From NCBI GenBank assembly GCA_963977495.1, contig CAXBOT010000006.1:34486-98485 (forward strand): a DNA stretch of 64,000 nucleotides, read 5' to 3'. The notes beneath the pieces are model-generated. The model was not told the DNA's origin. It was given only the letters and a program-made list of their open reading frames with translations, and did no database searches. The position numbers and the translations under genes were made by a program. Source of the DNA: UBA1672 sp963977495. Lineage in GTDB: Bacteria; Pseudomonadota; Alphaproteobacteria; Micavibrionales; Micavibrionaceae. This document shows, piece by piece, positions 25,646-33,718 of the stretch (position 1 is the first letter of the stretch; every line of letters starts with the position of its first letter).

Positions 25646-25765
25646 GACAGCGTGAAATGGTCGCTATTGAGAACCTTTATAAACAAAATTTGGGTCGCGC
25701 GTGCATGGACTGAACCGTAACTGACATAGGGCCTGATTTGGTAGTGAACTGTACGTGGTCAGAGT
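25646..25765 (+). pseudogene. GIY-YIG nuclease 3' remnant and flank, left copy
   Basis: The bases around REMVAIENLYKQNLG are a decayed copy of the GIY-YIG nuclease end at 38384-38459, and similarity continues ~45 bases past the stop (TGACATAGGGCCTGATT..GGTAGTGA). Frame damage (stop after RACMD) shows it is dead. The repeat marks the left edge of a small cargo region ending at the tRNA-flank repeat at 26710. Confidence 0.7.
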
Positions 25766-26015
25766 ATTTGGGACACAGGGCTTAAATTGTAGAACTGCAC
25801 TAGTCTATATAAAAATGGGTGAACATCTTCTCAAGCTGCCAGGAGGTGATTTTATTTCTATATACAATGACAGGAAACCAAATTTAATGATTTTTTTGGA
25901 TGGAGCCGGAGGAAAAACGAAGCCCCCCCCCAGTATTCAAGTTCAATTACGTGAAGCAGTTCTTAAAAAACTCAATGAACTAATCTACGTACCAACAAAA
26001 AGTAAAACACCATGA
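25755..26015 (+). CDS. Small hypothetical protein, probably truncated at its N-terminus
   Basis: The recognisable part begins near base 25815 (MGEHLLKLPGGDFISIY) and ends TKSKTP; upstream codons of the 86-codon frame come from the GIY-YIG flank repeat. KMGEHLLKLPGGDFISI resembles VQIGETVLSLPKKDIIIMV in the next protein, so the two may be distant paralogues. It overlaps the next gene by four bases (ATGA), supporting expression as a pair. No known family is recognised. Confidence 0.45.
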   Translation: MVRVFGTQGLNCRTALVYIKMGEHLLKLPGGDFISIYNDRKPNLMIFLDGAGGKTKPPPSIQVQLREAVLKKLNELIYVPTKSKTP

Positions 26016-26617
26016 CATTTAAACTAGGCACAAATCAACAGGCACTGTTTCCTATTTTCTGCCTATTGTTTTTTCTTACGTCTTGTTACGAGGTGGGTGA
26101 AGAAAGAAAAGCTTGCTTAGCGGATGAAAATTTACGCGTACAGATTGGAGAAACAGTTCTTTCTTTGCCCAAGAAAGACATAATAATTATGGTTGGTCCT
26201 GATGCTCAATGGTATGGAGAACCAGAATATTCAAATAAAAAGAAAGCAACGAGTATTTGCCAAAGAAAAGCTGAAGCACCCTTTAGATTGGAAAGTATAT
26301 TTTTTAGCTTAATTCCTACTGAGTGTAAGAGAAAAAACTCACAAGGATATTGCAGCAATTTAACAGGGTATATATATAAAAAAACTGCTAAACAATTAAA
26401 AACTCAAGAAGAAAAACAACAACTCTACATCCACAAATGCAAAGAAGATCCCTATTTTGATACATGTCGATACGATGTCACATACAAAGATATCGAGTTT
26501 TATTTTCAATATTATTATACGTCTTATCCCTTAGATGACATTGAGTATCTAGAAAATACTGCTCTTGAATATTTCAAAAACCACGACACAACATCTTTAA
26601 AGGAACGGGAACAGTGA
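26012..26617 (+). CDS. Putative lipoprotein of unknown function
   Basis: An N-terminal hydrophobic stretch (QALFPIFCLLFFLTSC) ends in a lipobox LTSC, predicting lipidation at Cys26. The mature part is Lys/Tyr-rich with six further cysteines that could form disulfides. It overlaps genes on both sides by four bases, suggesting a translationally coupled trio (25755, 26012, 26614). Composition is more AT-rich than the housekeeping genes. The trio lies between two repeats that also flank the phage module at 38-44 kb, so it is likely mobile cargo. Confidence 0.55.
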   Translation: MTFKLGTNQQALFPIFCLLFFLTSCYEVGEERKACLADENLRVQIGETVLSLPKKDIIIMVGPDAQWYGEPEYSNKKKATSICQRKAEAPFRLESIFFSLIPTECKRKNSQGYCSNLTGYIYKKTAKQLKTQEEKQQLYIHKCKEDPYFDTCRYDVTYKDIEFYFQYYYTSYPLDDIEYLENTALEYFKNHDTTSLKEREQ

Positions 26618-26814
26618 TAATGGCTTTTAAACTCACAAATGACCAGATGGTTGAACTTCAAAATTCACGAAATTTATTTCCTGACCCTGTTGTAGGAAAC
26701 AGCTTGGCTGCGCGGAACGCCGCGCCTTACAGGCTCATTCTCTCACAATGTATGGAAGGCCGGACTGAATGGCAGTGGTGTCAGACAAACGCTAACTATT
26801 CTCCGAAATTGTAA
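26614..26814 (+). pseudogene. Truncated hypothetical gene running into the tRNA-flank repeat
   Basis: The first ~30 codons (MAFKLTNDQMVELQNSR...) look like the start of a real gene. From about base 26702 the frame enters sequence copied from the tRNA-Trp flank (also at 44373-44445), so the remaining ~36 residues are artefactual. The start may be GTG 26614 or ATG 26620. Confidence 0.5.
26710..26776. repeat. tRNA-Trp downstream flank, duplicated copy (att-like)
   Basis: This copy (GCGCGGAACGCCGCG, CATTCTCTCACAATGTATG, GGACTGAATGGCAG) matches 44379-44445, which runs into the 3' end of tRNA-Trp. Identity ends within the last few bases of the tRNA 3' end. This is the pattern expected of an attachment site duplicated on integration next to a tRNA gene. 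Confidence 0.65.
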
Positions 26815-27572
26815 TTGAACTTCCCTCATACGTAAATATTTTGCCAAACATCTAACGAATTCTGGCGTAAATTCTTAAAGGTTTCTCGGTTTTCTAGATG
26901 ACGTTGATGGTTAAAGTGGTTGAGAAAAGAAGATTGAATTGATACGAATTTCTGTAAAGATTGCATCAATCTGAATTTATTCTTGCCCCTCTCCCGCCTT
27001 CGAAAATGAAGATGTGAGTTCTCTACCTGATTGTTCTTATATCGCTCTGTATTTTGTAAATTTATTGCCCCTAAATCTCTTAAGGCAGCCTTGTAAGAAG
27101 GAAGTTTGTCAGTCACAATTTCTTTTGGTCTACCATGCCGAGACATCAGCTTTTTCAATACTTTCAGCGCTGCCTTCTTGTTACGTCTTTTTGAAACATA
27201 ACAATCAAGAACCGTTCCTTCTTGATCAACGGCACGCCATAAATAATGTAACTCTCCATTAATTTTAACGAAGACTTCATCGATGTGCCACCGCCAGTTT
27301 GATACTTGATAAGTAGGTTTTTTCTTCATTTCTTTAGCAAATAAAGTGCCAAACTTACTCCACCAGTAACGAACAGTTTCATGACAAACATCAATACCGC
27401 GTTCGTGCAGAATATCTTCTACTTGCCGTAAGCTAAGCGGATAACGGATATAATACATTACTGCTAATTTTATGATTTCAGGACTTGTTTTATAATATTT
27501 GAAAGGATCTATTTTGCTCATAAGGTACAAAATACCAGATCTTCACAAAAATCTCATTTTAATCTGACAAGA
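26785..27572 (-). mobile_element. IS6-family insertion sequence (approximate limits)
   Basis: The single transposase gene is flanked by imperfect ends: TGTCAGACAAACG near 26779-26791 and, reading inwards from the right, TTGTCAGATTAAAATG ending near 27572. The exact termini and target duplication cannot be fixed by eye. The right end abuts the copy-2 border of the 260-bp duplication at 27574, consistent with IS6-mediated replicative rearrangement. Confidence 0.65.
26826..27521 (-). CDS. IS6-family DDE transposase
   Basis: A 231-residue transposase with an N-terminal helix-turn-helix (LRQVEDILHERGIDVCHETV) and the RNase H-type triad: Asp in WHIDEVFVKI, Asp in IVTDKLPSYKAAL, Glu in NNQVENSHLHFRRRER. 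These match the IS6/IS26 group, whose transposase length is ~235. It appears intact. The ATG at 27521 is preferred over the in-frame TTG at 27530. IS6 elements move by replicative or conservative cointegration and often generate the duplicated segments seen around here. Confidence 0.92.
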   Translation of the reverse strand: MSKIDPFKYYKTSPEIIKLAVMYYIRYPLSLRQVEDILHERGIDVCHETVRYWWSKFGTLFAKEMKKKPTYQVSNWRWHIDEVFVKINGELHYLWRAVDQEGTVLDCYVSKRRNKKAALKVLKKLMSRHGRPKEIVTDKLPSYKAALRDLGAINLQNTERYKNNQVENSHLHFRRRERGKNKFRLMQSLQKFVSIQSSFLNHFNHQRHLENRETFKNLRQNSLDVWQNIYV

Positions 27573-27573
27573 C

Positions 27574-27833
27574 GCCCTTATGTATGCGGCGGATGCTTTA
27601 AGAGCTTTTGATCAGTTTGACGGTTGATTTAGCGCGGCCAGATAAAACACAGTTTTGTCTGATGACTTTTTCTGATTAAAAGCGGTATGATACGCTCGCT
27701 CCGATAGTCCATGGATTGATATCAACGTCATAGGCGTTCAATGCGCCGTTATTAACGCTGGCATCGACATTTAGGTCAATATATTTGGCATCCATATTAA
27801 GGCCCCAATTTTTGTTAATCCAGTAATCAAAAC
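27574..27833. repeat. 260-bp duplicated segment, copy 2
   Basis: Gap-free match to 14304-14563. Here the ahpD part (27574-27627) is only a 3' fragment, while ompW is complete. It starts directly at the inner border of the IS6 element. Confidence 0.85.
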
Positions 27834-28317
27834 CAGCTTGTACTGCAACGCCGATACCGTTTTTAACGTTGAAGTCGGTGAATCCTGTTGCGTCATCTTC
27901 AGCATAGAAAATTGAATAGTTTAAACCAGCACCAACATATGGGCTGAATTTGTTATCTGGCGTAAAATGGTACTGCAAAGTCAAAGTCGGTGGTAAAATC
28001 CATGTGTCACCAAGATCATTTCCGCCGGCACTTACTGTGTGTTGTGCGGTGGCCGCGATCAATTCAGCTGCTATATGTTCTGCGAAGAAATAGGTAATAT
28101 CGACTTCCGGTGTGAATGAATTATCTACAGCTGTGTCAAGCGCTGTTCCATCGACAACACCATTACCATCTGCAAATACACCGATTCCTCTTAAGCGAAC
28201 CTGAAAACGTTCTTTAGAAAAATAACCTTCGCCCAAATCTTTTGCTTGTGCAGGAAGTTGCATCATAGCTATTCCCGCAACACCGACCATAAGTAAAATT
28301 TTAGATGTACTGTTCAT
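27676..28317 (-). CDS. ompW: OmpW-family outer membrane protein
   Basis: A signal peptide (MNSTSKILLMVGVAGIAMMQ, cleavage after AQA) is followed by an eight-stranded barrel sequence with the family features FTPEVDITYFFAEHIAAEL, LPPTLTLQYHFTPD, FSPYVGAGLNYSIF and a terminal aromatic SYRF. OmpW forms a small hydrophobic channel and is typically induced under low oxygen by FNR. A perfect FNR box lies 70 bases upstream (28387-28400), supporting this here. The strong SD TAGGAG precedes the ATG. Its 3' end is duplicated at 14406-14563. Confidence 0.93.
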   Translation of the reverse strand: MNSTSKILLMVGVAGIAMMQLPAQAKDLGEGYFSKERFQVRLRGIGVFADGNGVVDGTALDTAVDNSFTPEVDITYFFAEHIAAELIAATAQHTVSAGGNDLGDTWILPPTLTLQYHFTPDNKFSPYVGAGLNYSIFYAEDDATGFTDFNVKNGIGVAVQAGFDYWINKNWGLNMDAKYIDLNVDASVNNGALNAYDVDINPWTIGASVSYRF

Positions 28318-28386
28318 GATTGCAACTCCTACATTTATACTATTAAAAACTTGGCGTTATTATCGTAGGGGTGTTGGAGATGCAAA

Positions 28387-28400
28387 TTGATACAAGTCAA
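28387..28400. promoter_or_regulatory. FNR/Anr box upstream of ompW
   Basis: TTGAT-ACAA-GTCAA fits the TTGAY-N4-RTCAA consensus completely. Its centre is about 76 bases before the ompW ATG, compatible with activation at a -41.5 class II site and a ~35-base leader. It overlaps the stop codon of ccoS. Confidence 0.75.
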
Positions 28401-28555
28401 GTGTCAGGTGGATTTTCATCACTATCGAACAAAATTCTACGTGCTGCGCCATCTAAATCGTCATATTGTCCTGATTTAAGGCTCCAGATAAAAGCTGCGA
28501 GGCCGATAAAACCGAGTAGTAATGCCAAAGGAATAAGATAGATCAATACGCTCAT
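28397..28555 (-). CDS. ccoS: cbb3 oxidase maturation protein CcoS
   Basis: A 52-residue protein: MSVLIYLIPLALLLGFIGLA is a single membrane helix, followed by AFIWSLKSGQYDDLDGAARR and ILFDSDENPP. The W-x-x-x-SGQ-[FY]-DDL-[DE]-x-[PA]-x-x-RIL-x-D pattern is diagnostic for CcoS, which is needed to insert haem and copper into CcoN. The ATG overlaps the ccoI stop (ATGA), so it ends the ccoN-to-ccoS operon. Confidence 0.92.
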   Translation of the reverse strand: MSVLIYLIPLALLLGFIGLAAFIWSLKSGQYDDLDGAARRILFDSDENPPDT

Positions 28556-30762
28556 GTCTTTAACTTTAAACGAAAGGAGTTGCCGATGACCAATAATGAT
28601 GATCCTGACATAGCAATTGCTGCGATGAGGGGGGTTACCATTCCTGCTAACGCTAATGGGATAGCGATGATATTATATAATATAGCAAGTGTGAAATTTT
28701 GTTTCACCAATGTTTGTGTAAGTTTAGCGGTTTTGTAGGTGTTATATACAGGCGCAAATTTATCTCCCATAAAGATGATGTCTGCAGCATTTTGTGCCAT
28801 ATCAATTGCCGTGCCTGGCGCCATGGAGATATTCGCCCCCGCCAACGTTGGGGCGTCATTAAGGCCATCACCGATCATTAGGATTTTATGCCCTTCGGAT
28901 TTTAATTGTTCCATTATCTTGAATTTTTCAGGTGGCGTGACTTGTGCGTAATAATCTACAATGCCGCACTCTTCTGCTATTGTTTTAACGATGGTTTCTC
29001 GATCTCCTGATAGCATGATGATGTTGATACCGCAATTTTGCATACACTTAATCGTTTCGATTGAATCTTTACGGAGTTGGTCTTTAAATACAAATGACGT
29101 TGGTGTTTGACCCTCGACGGACAGCCATAGCTCTATCTCGTTAGAGGGGGGGCTGTTTTCATTACCGCACCATGAGCGACTGCCTAAACATACGGTTTTC
29201 CCATTGATAGAACCCTTAAGACCTTTACCTGCGATTTCCTGAATGTGGTCTATGTTGATTAGATCTCCTTTATATTCTTTTGCCAGTGCTTTTGATAAGG
29301 GGTGTAAGCTTTGCGATGCGAGGGAGGCTGCTATTTGAAAATTTTGTGCGTCATACTTTTCTTGTAATATTGGCTTCCCAATGGTTAATGTTCCGGTTTT
29401 ATCCATCAAAGCGGTATCAATATCAGCCAGCCTTTCTAGTGCATCTCCAGATTTGACCAATACACCGTTTTTCATCAGTGTGCCTGTGGCCAAAACCTGT
29501 ACTACGGGGACAGCTAATCCTAATGCACAGGGGCAAGTAATAATTAAAACAGTTACAGAAACCATTAATGCGTCCGGCACAGCGATACCGCCAACAAGCC
29601 ACCAGCCTAAAAATGCGAGTAGAGCCATGGAATGAACCACTGGCGTATAAAGCCCTGCGGCTTTATCAGCAAGGCGAACATATTGAGCCTGTCCTTGTGT
29701 GGCCTTTTCCATCAAGCGCACAATATCGGCAAGAAGGGAATCTTCTGCTGCTTTGGCTGCTTCTATCATCACAGGTGCAGAGATATTAAGTGTTCCAGCG
29801 TAAATTTCATCACCGTCTTTAATATCACGCGGCACGGTTTCCCCTGTGACAAGAGATGTATCAACGCTGCTCTGTCCATTCAAAACAACACCATCAACAG
29901 GGAATTTTTCGCCGCTGGCAACACGAATGATCATACCTTCACGGATATCACGTATTGGAATACGGACGGTTTTGTTTTCTTGCAGTACTTGCGCAAAACC
30001 AACAAGCGTAGAAAGTAGGTCGGTTGCCGAAGCTTGTGCAGCGCCCCTTGCTTTTAAGTCTAGATATCTCCCGATAAGAAGGAAAAACATTAGCATTACC
30101 GCGGAATCAAAATAGATATGTTCTCCATGACTGATGGTTTCATAAAGACTCATCGTGCTGGCAAGAATGAGAGCAAGTGATATTGGAACATCCATATTGG
30201 TATGTCCGCTCTTTAAAGCTTTTAACGCAGATCGAAAAAATGGTCTTCCTGCAAATAAAATGGTGGGTAAAGCAATTGTTGCGGAAATCCAGTGCATGAA
30301 ATCGCGTGTGGCCACACCCATTGTGTCGCCTGATGTGGTCCAAAGCCCTATGGAAAGCAACATAATATTGCCCATGGCAAAGCCAGACACGCCCAAACAC
30401 ATAAGGAGAAAACGCGATTGTTCCTTGGTTTGTTCTTGCTCCTTATCCGGAGAGTAAGGCATAACGCCATAGCCTAGATTTTCTATTTTTTTAACAAAGT
30501 CGTTGGCGCGACTATCATTTCCTGTCCACGATATGGATAGGCGTTTTGTTGAAAAATTCAGCCGTGCGGCTTTGATATCCTGTTCTTTGGTTAGGGTAGA
30601 CTCGATTTTCTGGATGCATCCGGCGCAATGCACACCACTGATTAATACCGATAGCTGGCTTTCGCCATCAATCATGTGATCTACGAAATTTTCGTAACCG
30701 TCATTTTGAGAGTTTACCTGACCTGAAAGTTTTCGGTCGTTTGGTATTGAGTGTTGTTCCAT
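28552..30762 (-). CDS. ccoI: Copper-transporting P-type ATPase for cbb3 oxidase assembly (CcoI/FixI)
   Basis: The N-terminal HMA domain has GVHCAGCIQKIESTL (the CxxC copper site). About eight helices follow, with ITCPCALGLAVP as the CPC transport motif, MDKTGTLTIGKP for phosphorylation, LVTGETVP in the actuator and GDGLNDAPTLAGA in the hinge. CcoI/FixI exports copper for the CcoN active site. The longer frame from 30786 overlaps ccoH by 73 bases; the ATG at 30762 (MEQHSIPNDRK) has GAAGG upstream and is preferred, giving 736 residues. It sits between ccoH and ccoS. Confidence 0.93.
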   Translation of the reverse strand: MEQHSIPNDRKLSGQVNSQNDGYENFVDHMIDGESQLSVLISGVHCAGCIQKIESTLTKEQDIKAARLNFSTKRLSISWTGNDSRANDFVKKIENLGYGVMPYSPDKEQEQTKEQSRFLLMCLGVSGFAMGNIMLLSIGLWTTSGDTMGVATRDFMHWISATIALPTILFAGRPFFRSALKALKSGHTNMDVPISLALILASTMSLYETISHGEHIYFDSAVMLMFFLLIGRYLDLKARGAAQASATDLLSTLVGFAQVLQENKTVRIPIRDIREGMIIRVASGEKFPVDGVVLNGQSSVDTSLVTGETVPRDIKDGDEIYAGTLNISAPVMIEAAKAAEDSLLADIVRLMEKATQGQAQYVRLADKAAGLYTPVVHSMALLAFLGWWLVGGIAVPDALMVSVTVLIITCPCALGLAVPVVQVLATGTLMKNGVLVKSGDALERLADIDTALMDKTGTLTIGKPILQEKYDAQNFQIAASLASQSLHPLSKALAKEYKGDLINIDHIQEIAGKGLKGSINGKTVCLGSRSWCGNENSPPSNEIELWLSVEGQTPTSFVFKDQLRKDSIETIKCMQNCGINIIMLSGDRETIVKTIAEECGIVDYYAQVTPPEKFKIMEQLKSEGHKILMIGDGLNDAPTLAGANISMAPGTAIDMAQNAADIIFMGDKFAPVYNTYKTAKLTQTLVKQNFTLAILYNIIAIPLALAGMVTPLIAAIAMSGSSLLVIGNSFRLKLKT

Positions 30763-31175
30763 TGTGCCTTCATATGCGCTTGCCATAGCCCCTTTAAAGG
30801 TAAGTTCAGCGCAGCCTCGTAGTATCCAGTTTCGTTATAGTTTAATGTGATATTGATATCATAGCCATCTTGAACTGGTCTGATAATCTTGGCTGTAACA
30901 TAAGCGTCTTTAACCAGACTATTATCTTTGTCTTTTAAAGTCCAACGCAGTGTGCCGTTTTCGAATGTTACTTTATCTTTCATTTTTTGCTGTGCTTTGG
31001 CTTGGGAAATGGTCTGGTCATACCGCAAGCCTTTTTCATACGGATTTTCTGTGATAACACCTGTATGGGACTTAACCGCGATATAGATGAATACGGCATT
31101 AACAATAATGATTGTTCCAAAGAATAACACAAAATAGGCTAGGACCTGTTTTCCGTATGGTTTAGGTGCATTCAT
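30714..31175 (-). CDS. ccoH: FixH/CcoH-family cbb3 assembly protein
   Basis: One N-terminal membrane anchor (VLAYFVLFFGTIIIVNAVFI) precedes a periplasmic beta-rich domain with NPYEKGLRYDQTISQAKAQQ and ALNLPLKGLWQAHM, typical of FixH. It stabilises the cbb3 complex during assembly. The 153-residue length is normal. The start is two bases after the ccoG stop, and its end overlaps the start of ccoI. Confidence 0.9.
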   Translation of the reverse strand: MNAPKPYGKQVLAYFVLFFGTIIIVNAVFIYIAVKSHTGVITENPYEKGLRYDQTISQAKAQQKMKDKVTFENGTLRWTLKDKDNSLVKDAYVTAKIIRPVQDGYDINITLNYNETGYYEAALNLPLKGLWQAHMKAQWNNTQYQTTENFQVR

Positions 31176-31177
31176 GT

Positions 31178-32638
31178 TTAATCTTTCCGAGTTACAAAGA
31201 CGGATGTGTAGGCATCATGCATTGCACCTGTTTCATCTTTAATTTTGAATATAATATCACGTGGCTTATCAGGTTTAATATCACTGCTCACATAGACATG
31301 ATATGAACCCACACTATCGGCCAGAACATGTAGTTTATCTTTATCTGCATCGCCTGCGGATTTGACTTTTATTTTAGGATTATCAACCCCTTCAACAGAT
31401 ATGTGATATGTGTGATGATCGTGTGTTTTGTTCAGTATTTTAAGAATATACCCATTACGGATTCCTCCATTGGAAAGCTGAACAAAGACAGGATTGCGAT
31501 CATGCAGAACATTAAGTTGTAACGGCGCACGATTAATAAGTGCATAAAGCATTGTGCAGCCAACAATACCAATCACACAAATATAATAAATTGTACGCGG
31601 ACGAATGAATTTGAATTTTTCTTTGCCGCCTTTTATTTCCGCATTCATATGATTTGTGGTGTCATAACGGATCAGGCCACGCGGTAAATCAACTTTATCC
31701 ATGATGTCATTGCATGCATCAACACATAAGCCACAGGCAATACACTCCATTTGCAATCCTTTGCGGATATCAATTCCCATCGGGCAAACCTGCACACAGG
31801 CCGTACAATCAATGCAATGGCCGCGTCCCTCCCAGCTATCACCTTTTTTGTGCTTGCCGCGTTTTTCCCCGCGTTTTTCATCATACCCAATGATTAATGT
31901 GTCACGATCAAACATAGCTGATTGGAAACGTGCATAGGGGCACATAAATGTACAGACTTGCTCTCGTGCAAAACCAGCCATTAGATAGGTTGAAAAGGTA
32001 AGTCCGCCGATAAATGTTAAGACCACGGGGGATACATGGCCTTCGAGAAAGCTCATGACCAGTGTGGGGGCATCGTTGAAATATAAAACGAAGGAACCAG
32101 CCGTCCACCACGCAATGATCAACCAGATAAAGTGGGTTAGGGTGAGTTTCTTGATTTTATCGAATGTCCATGGAGATTCGTGCAGTTTCTTACGAGCATT
32201 TCGGTCACCTTGGACAATGCGTTCCACCCAGACAAATAAATCCGTCCAGACTGTTTGCGGGCAAGTATAGCCGCACCAAACGCGACCAAAAAGGCTGGTG
32301 ACAAAGAACAAACCAATAGCAGCCAGAATAAGAATGCCAGTTAGGATATAGATTTCTTGTGGCCAGATTTCGATCCAGAACCAATAGGCTTTGGCATCGT
32401 TTAAATCAATTAAAATAGCTTGATTTGGTGCATTCGGGCCGCGATCCCATCTGATAAATGGTGCAAGGTAATAGATACCAAGGGTCACAATCATTGTGAT
32501 CCATTTGATCTTACGGTATTTACCCCAAACGCGCTTGGGGTAAATTTTTTCTTGTTTAGCGAAATACTGAACGTCCGGATTATTCAGCGTACCCGTCTGA
32601 TCGTTCGTGGATTTGTGCGTCTTGTTCTGGTTCGACAT
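31178..32638 (-). CDS. ccoG: cbb3 oxidase accessory ferredoxin-like membrane protein (CcoG/FixG/RdxA)
   Basis: Five or so membrane helices are followed by a polyferredoxin segment: CIDCTACVQVCPMGID and CIACGLCVDACNDIM bind two 4Fe-4S clusters, and GRVWCGYTCPQTVWTDLF and CTFMCPYARFQS are the conserved FixG membrane motifs. A C-terminal Ig-like domain (about residues 380-486) follows. CcoG reduces Cu(II) for oxidase maturation. An upstream in-frame ATG at 32692 lies deep inside ccoP; the ATG at 32638 (MSNQNKTHK) is preferred. Confidence 0.93.
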   Translation of the reverse strand: MSNQNKTHKSTNDQTGTLNNPDVQYFAKQEKIYPKRVWGKYRKIKWITMIVTLGIYYLAPFIRWDRGPNAPNQAILIDLNDAKAYWFWIEIWPQEIYILTGILILAAIGLFFVTSLFGRVWCGYTCPQTVWTDLFVWVERIVQGDRNARKKLHESPWTFDKIKKLTLTHFIWLIIAWWTAGSFVLYFNDAPTLVMSFLEGHVSPVVLTFIGGLTFSTYLMAGFAREQVCTFMCPYARFQSAMFDRDTLIIGYDEKRGEKRGKHKKGDSWEGRGHCIDCTACVQVCPMGIDIRKGLQMECIACGLCVDACNDIMDKVDLPRGLIRYDTTNHMNAEIKGGKEKFKFIRPRTIYYICVIGIVGCTMLYALINRAPLQLNVLHDRNPVFVQLSNGGIRNGYILKILNKTHDHHTYHISVEGVDNPKIKVKSAGDADKDKLHVLADSVGSYHVYVSSDIKPDKPRDIIFKIKDETGAMHDAYTSVFVTRKD

Positions 32639-33554
32639 AATCCATAGCTTTCTCTTCAATAACGCCTTTGATTGCCTCTTCGCCCCCCCCAAGCTGATGT
32701 AGATAAATCGTCAACTGCTTGATTGTATTTTCATCTAAACGGTCTTTCCATGCGGGCATCATACCAGAGCGTGCATAATATATTGTTTTGAAAATGGAAG
32801 CACGATCACCACCATAGAGCCATATCTTGTCGGTTAGGTTCGGCGCGCCAAACTCGTGTGAGCCCTTGCCCTTATCACCGTGGCATGATGTACATTGCGC
32901 TTTGAATATTTTGGCACCTGTCGGGTATGACGACTTTTTAGACCCTCCTGATAAGGTGAGGACATAATCAACAACAGCGTCAATTTCTTCGCGCTTCAAA
33001 AGGCCGTCTTTTCCAAATGATGGCATTTGTGATATACGTGCATCCAGATTATCAGCGCGGACACCATAACTAATTGTTTGATGGATATCATCAAGCTTAC
33101 CGCCCCATAGCCAGTCATCATCATTTAGGTTGGGATAGCCCTTACCGCCTTGTGCACCAGTTCCATGACAGGTCGCACAATTATCTTTGAAGGCAGATTC
33201 GCCACCAGCGCGAGCGAAAGCATAGAGTTCTTCATCGTTCATGATTTCATCAAACGTTGCATTTTCAAAACGTTTAAGGTAGCGCTCTTGGCGTTGCATG
33301 ATTTCATTTTGGCTTTGTTCAAGCTCTTTGAACTGCGTATAATTGCCGGTTCCTTTGGTTGCGCCACCGGGAATAGGCCATGACGGGTAAGCTGTGAAAT
33401 ACCAAAATGACCATATGATGCAGACGAAAAACACCCACAGCCACCATCGGGGAAGGGGGTTGTTAAGCTCTTTCAGCCCATCCCATTCATGTCCGGTTGT
33501 TTCAACACCTGACAGTTTATCAATATCTTTTTCTTTATTATTTTCCTCTGTCAT
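32580..33554 (-). CDS. ccoP: cbb3 cytochrome c oxidase dihaem subunit III
   Basis: The N-terminal membrane helix follows ELNNPLPRWWLWVFFVCIIW, the hallmark of FixP. Two cytochrome c domains carry CATCH and CTSCH haem sites with later Met ligands (SQMPSFG and SGMMPAWK). It passes electrons to CcoO/CcoN. At 324 residues it is of usual size. The ATG overlaps the ccoQ stop. Confidence 0.95.
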   Translation of the reverse strand: MTEENNKEKDIDKLSGVETTGHEWDGLKELNNPLPRWWLWVFFVCIIWSFWYFTAYPSWPIPGGATKGTGNYTQFKELEQSQNEIMQRQERYLKRFENATFDEIMNDEELYAFARAGGESAFKDNCATCHGTGAQGGKGYPNLNDDDWLWGGKLDDIHQTISYGVRADNLDARISQMPSFGKDGLLKREEIDAVVDYVLTLSGGSKKSSYPTGAKIFKAQCTSCHGDKGKGSHEFGAPNLTDKIWLYGGDRASIFKTIYYARSGMMPAWKDRLDENTIKQLTIYLHQLGGGEEAIKGVIEEKAMDYVEPEQDAQIHERSDGYAE

Positions 33555-33718
33555 GATTCGATCTCTGCTTCATTTTCATCTAGGGGTATTTTTGCATGTT
33601 CCTGATACTTGCCTTTTGCGCCAGGCCTGAATGTCCAAAAAAGGATTGTGCAAAAAAAGAGAAAGAAGAATAAAAGGCCGATTAGGCCTAAATCTGGATT
33701 TGCAAAAAAGATTTTCAT
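33551..33718 (-). CDS. ccoQ: cbb3 oxidase small subunit CcoQ/FixQ
   Basis: A 55-residue protein with one helix (MKIFFANPDLGLIGLLFFFL...) and the family tail WTFRPGAKGKYQEHAKIPLD, highly characteristic of FixQ. It overlaps both neighbours by four bases (ATGA at 33715 and 33551). It stabilises the interaction of CcoP with the core complex. Confidence 0.93.
   Translation of the reverse strand: MKIFFANPDLGLIGLLFFFLFFCTILFWTFRPGAKGKYQEHAKIPLDENEAEIES

Noticed and set aside
25623..25653. 8-bp-arm hairpin after the second uspA, considered as a rho-independent terminator
   Set aside because: The stem is perfect but no T-run follows, so it is mentioned only with the gene.
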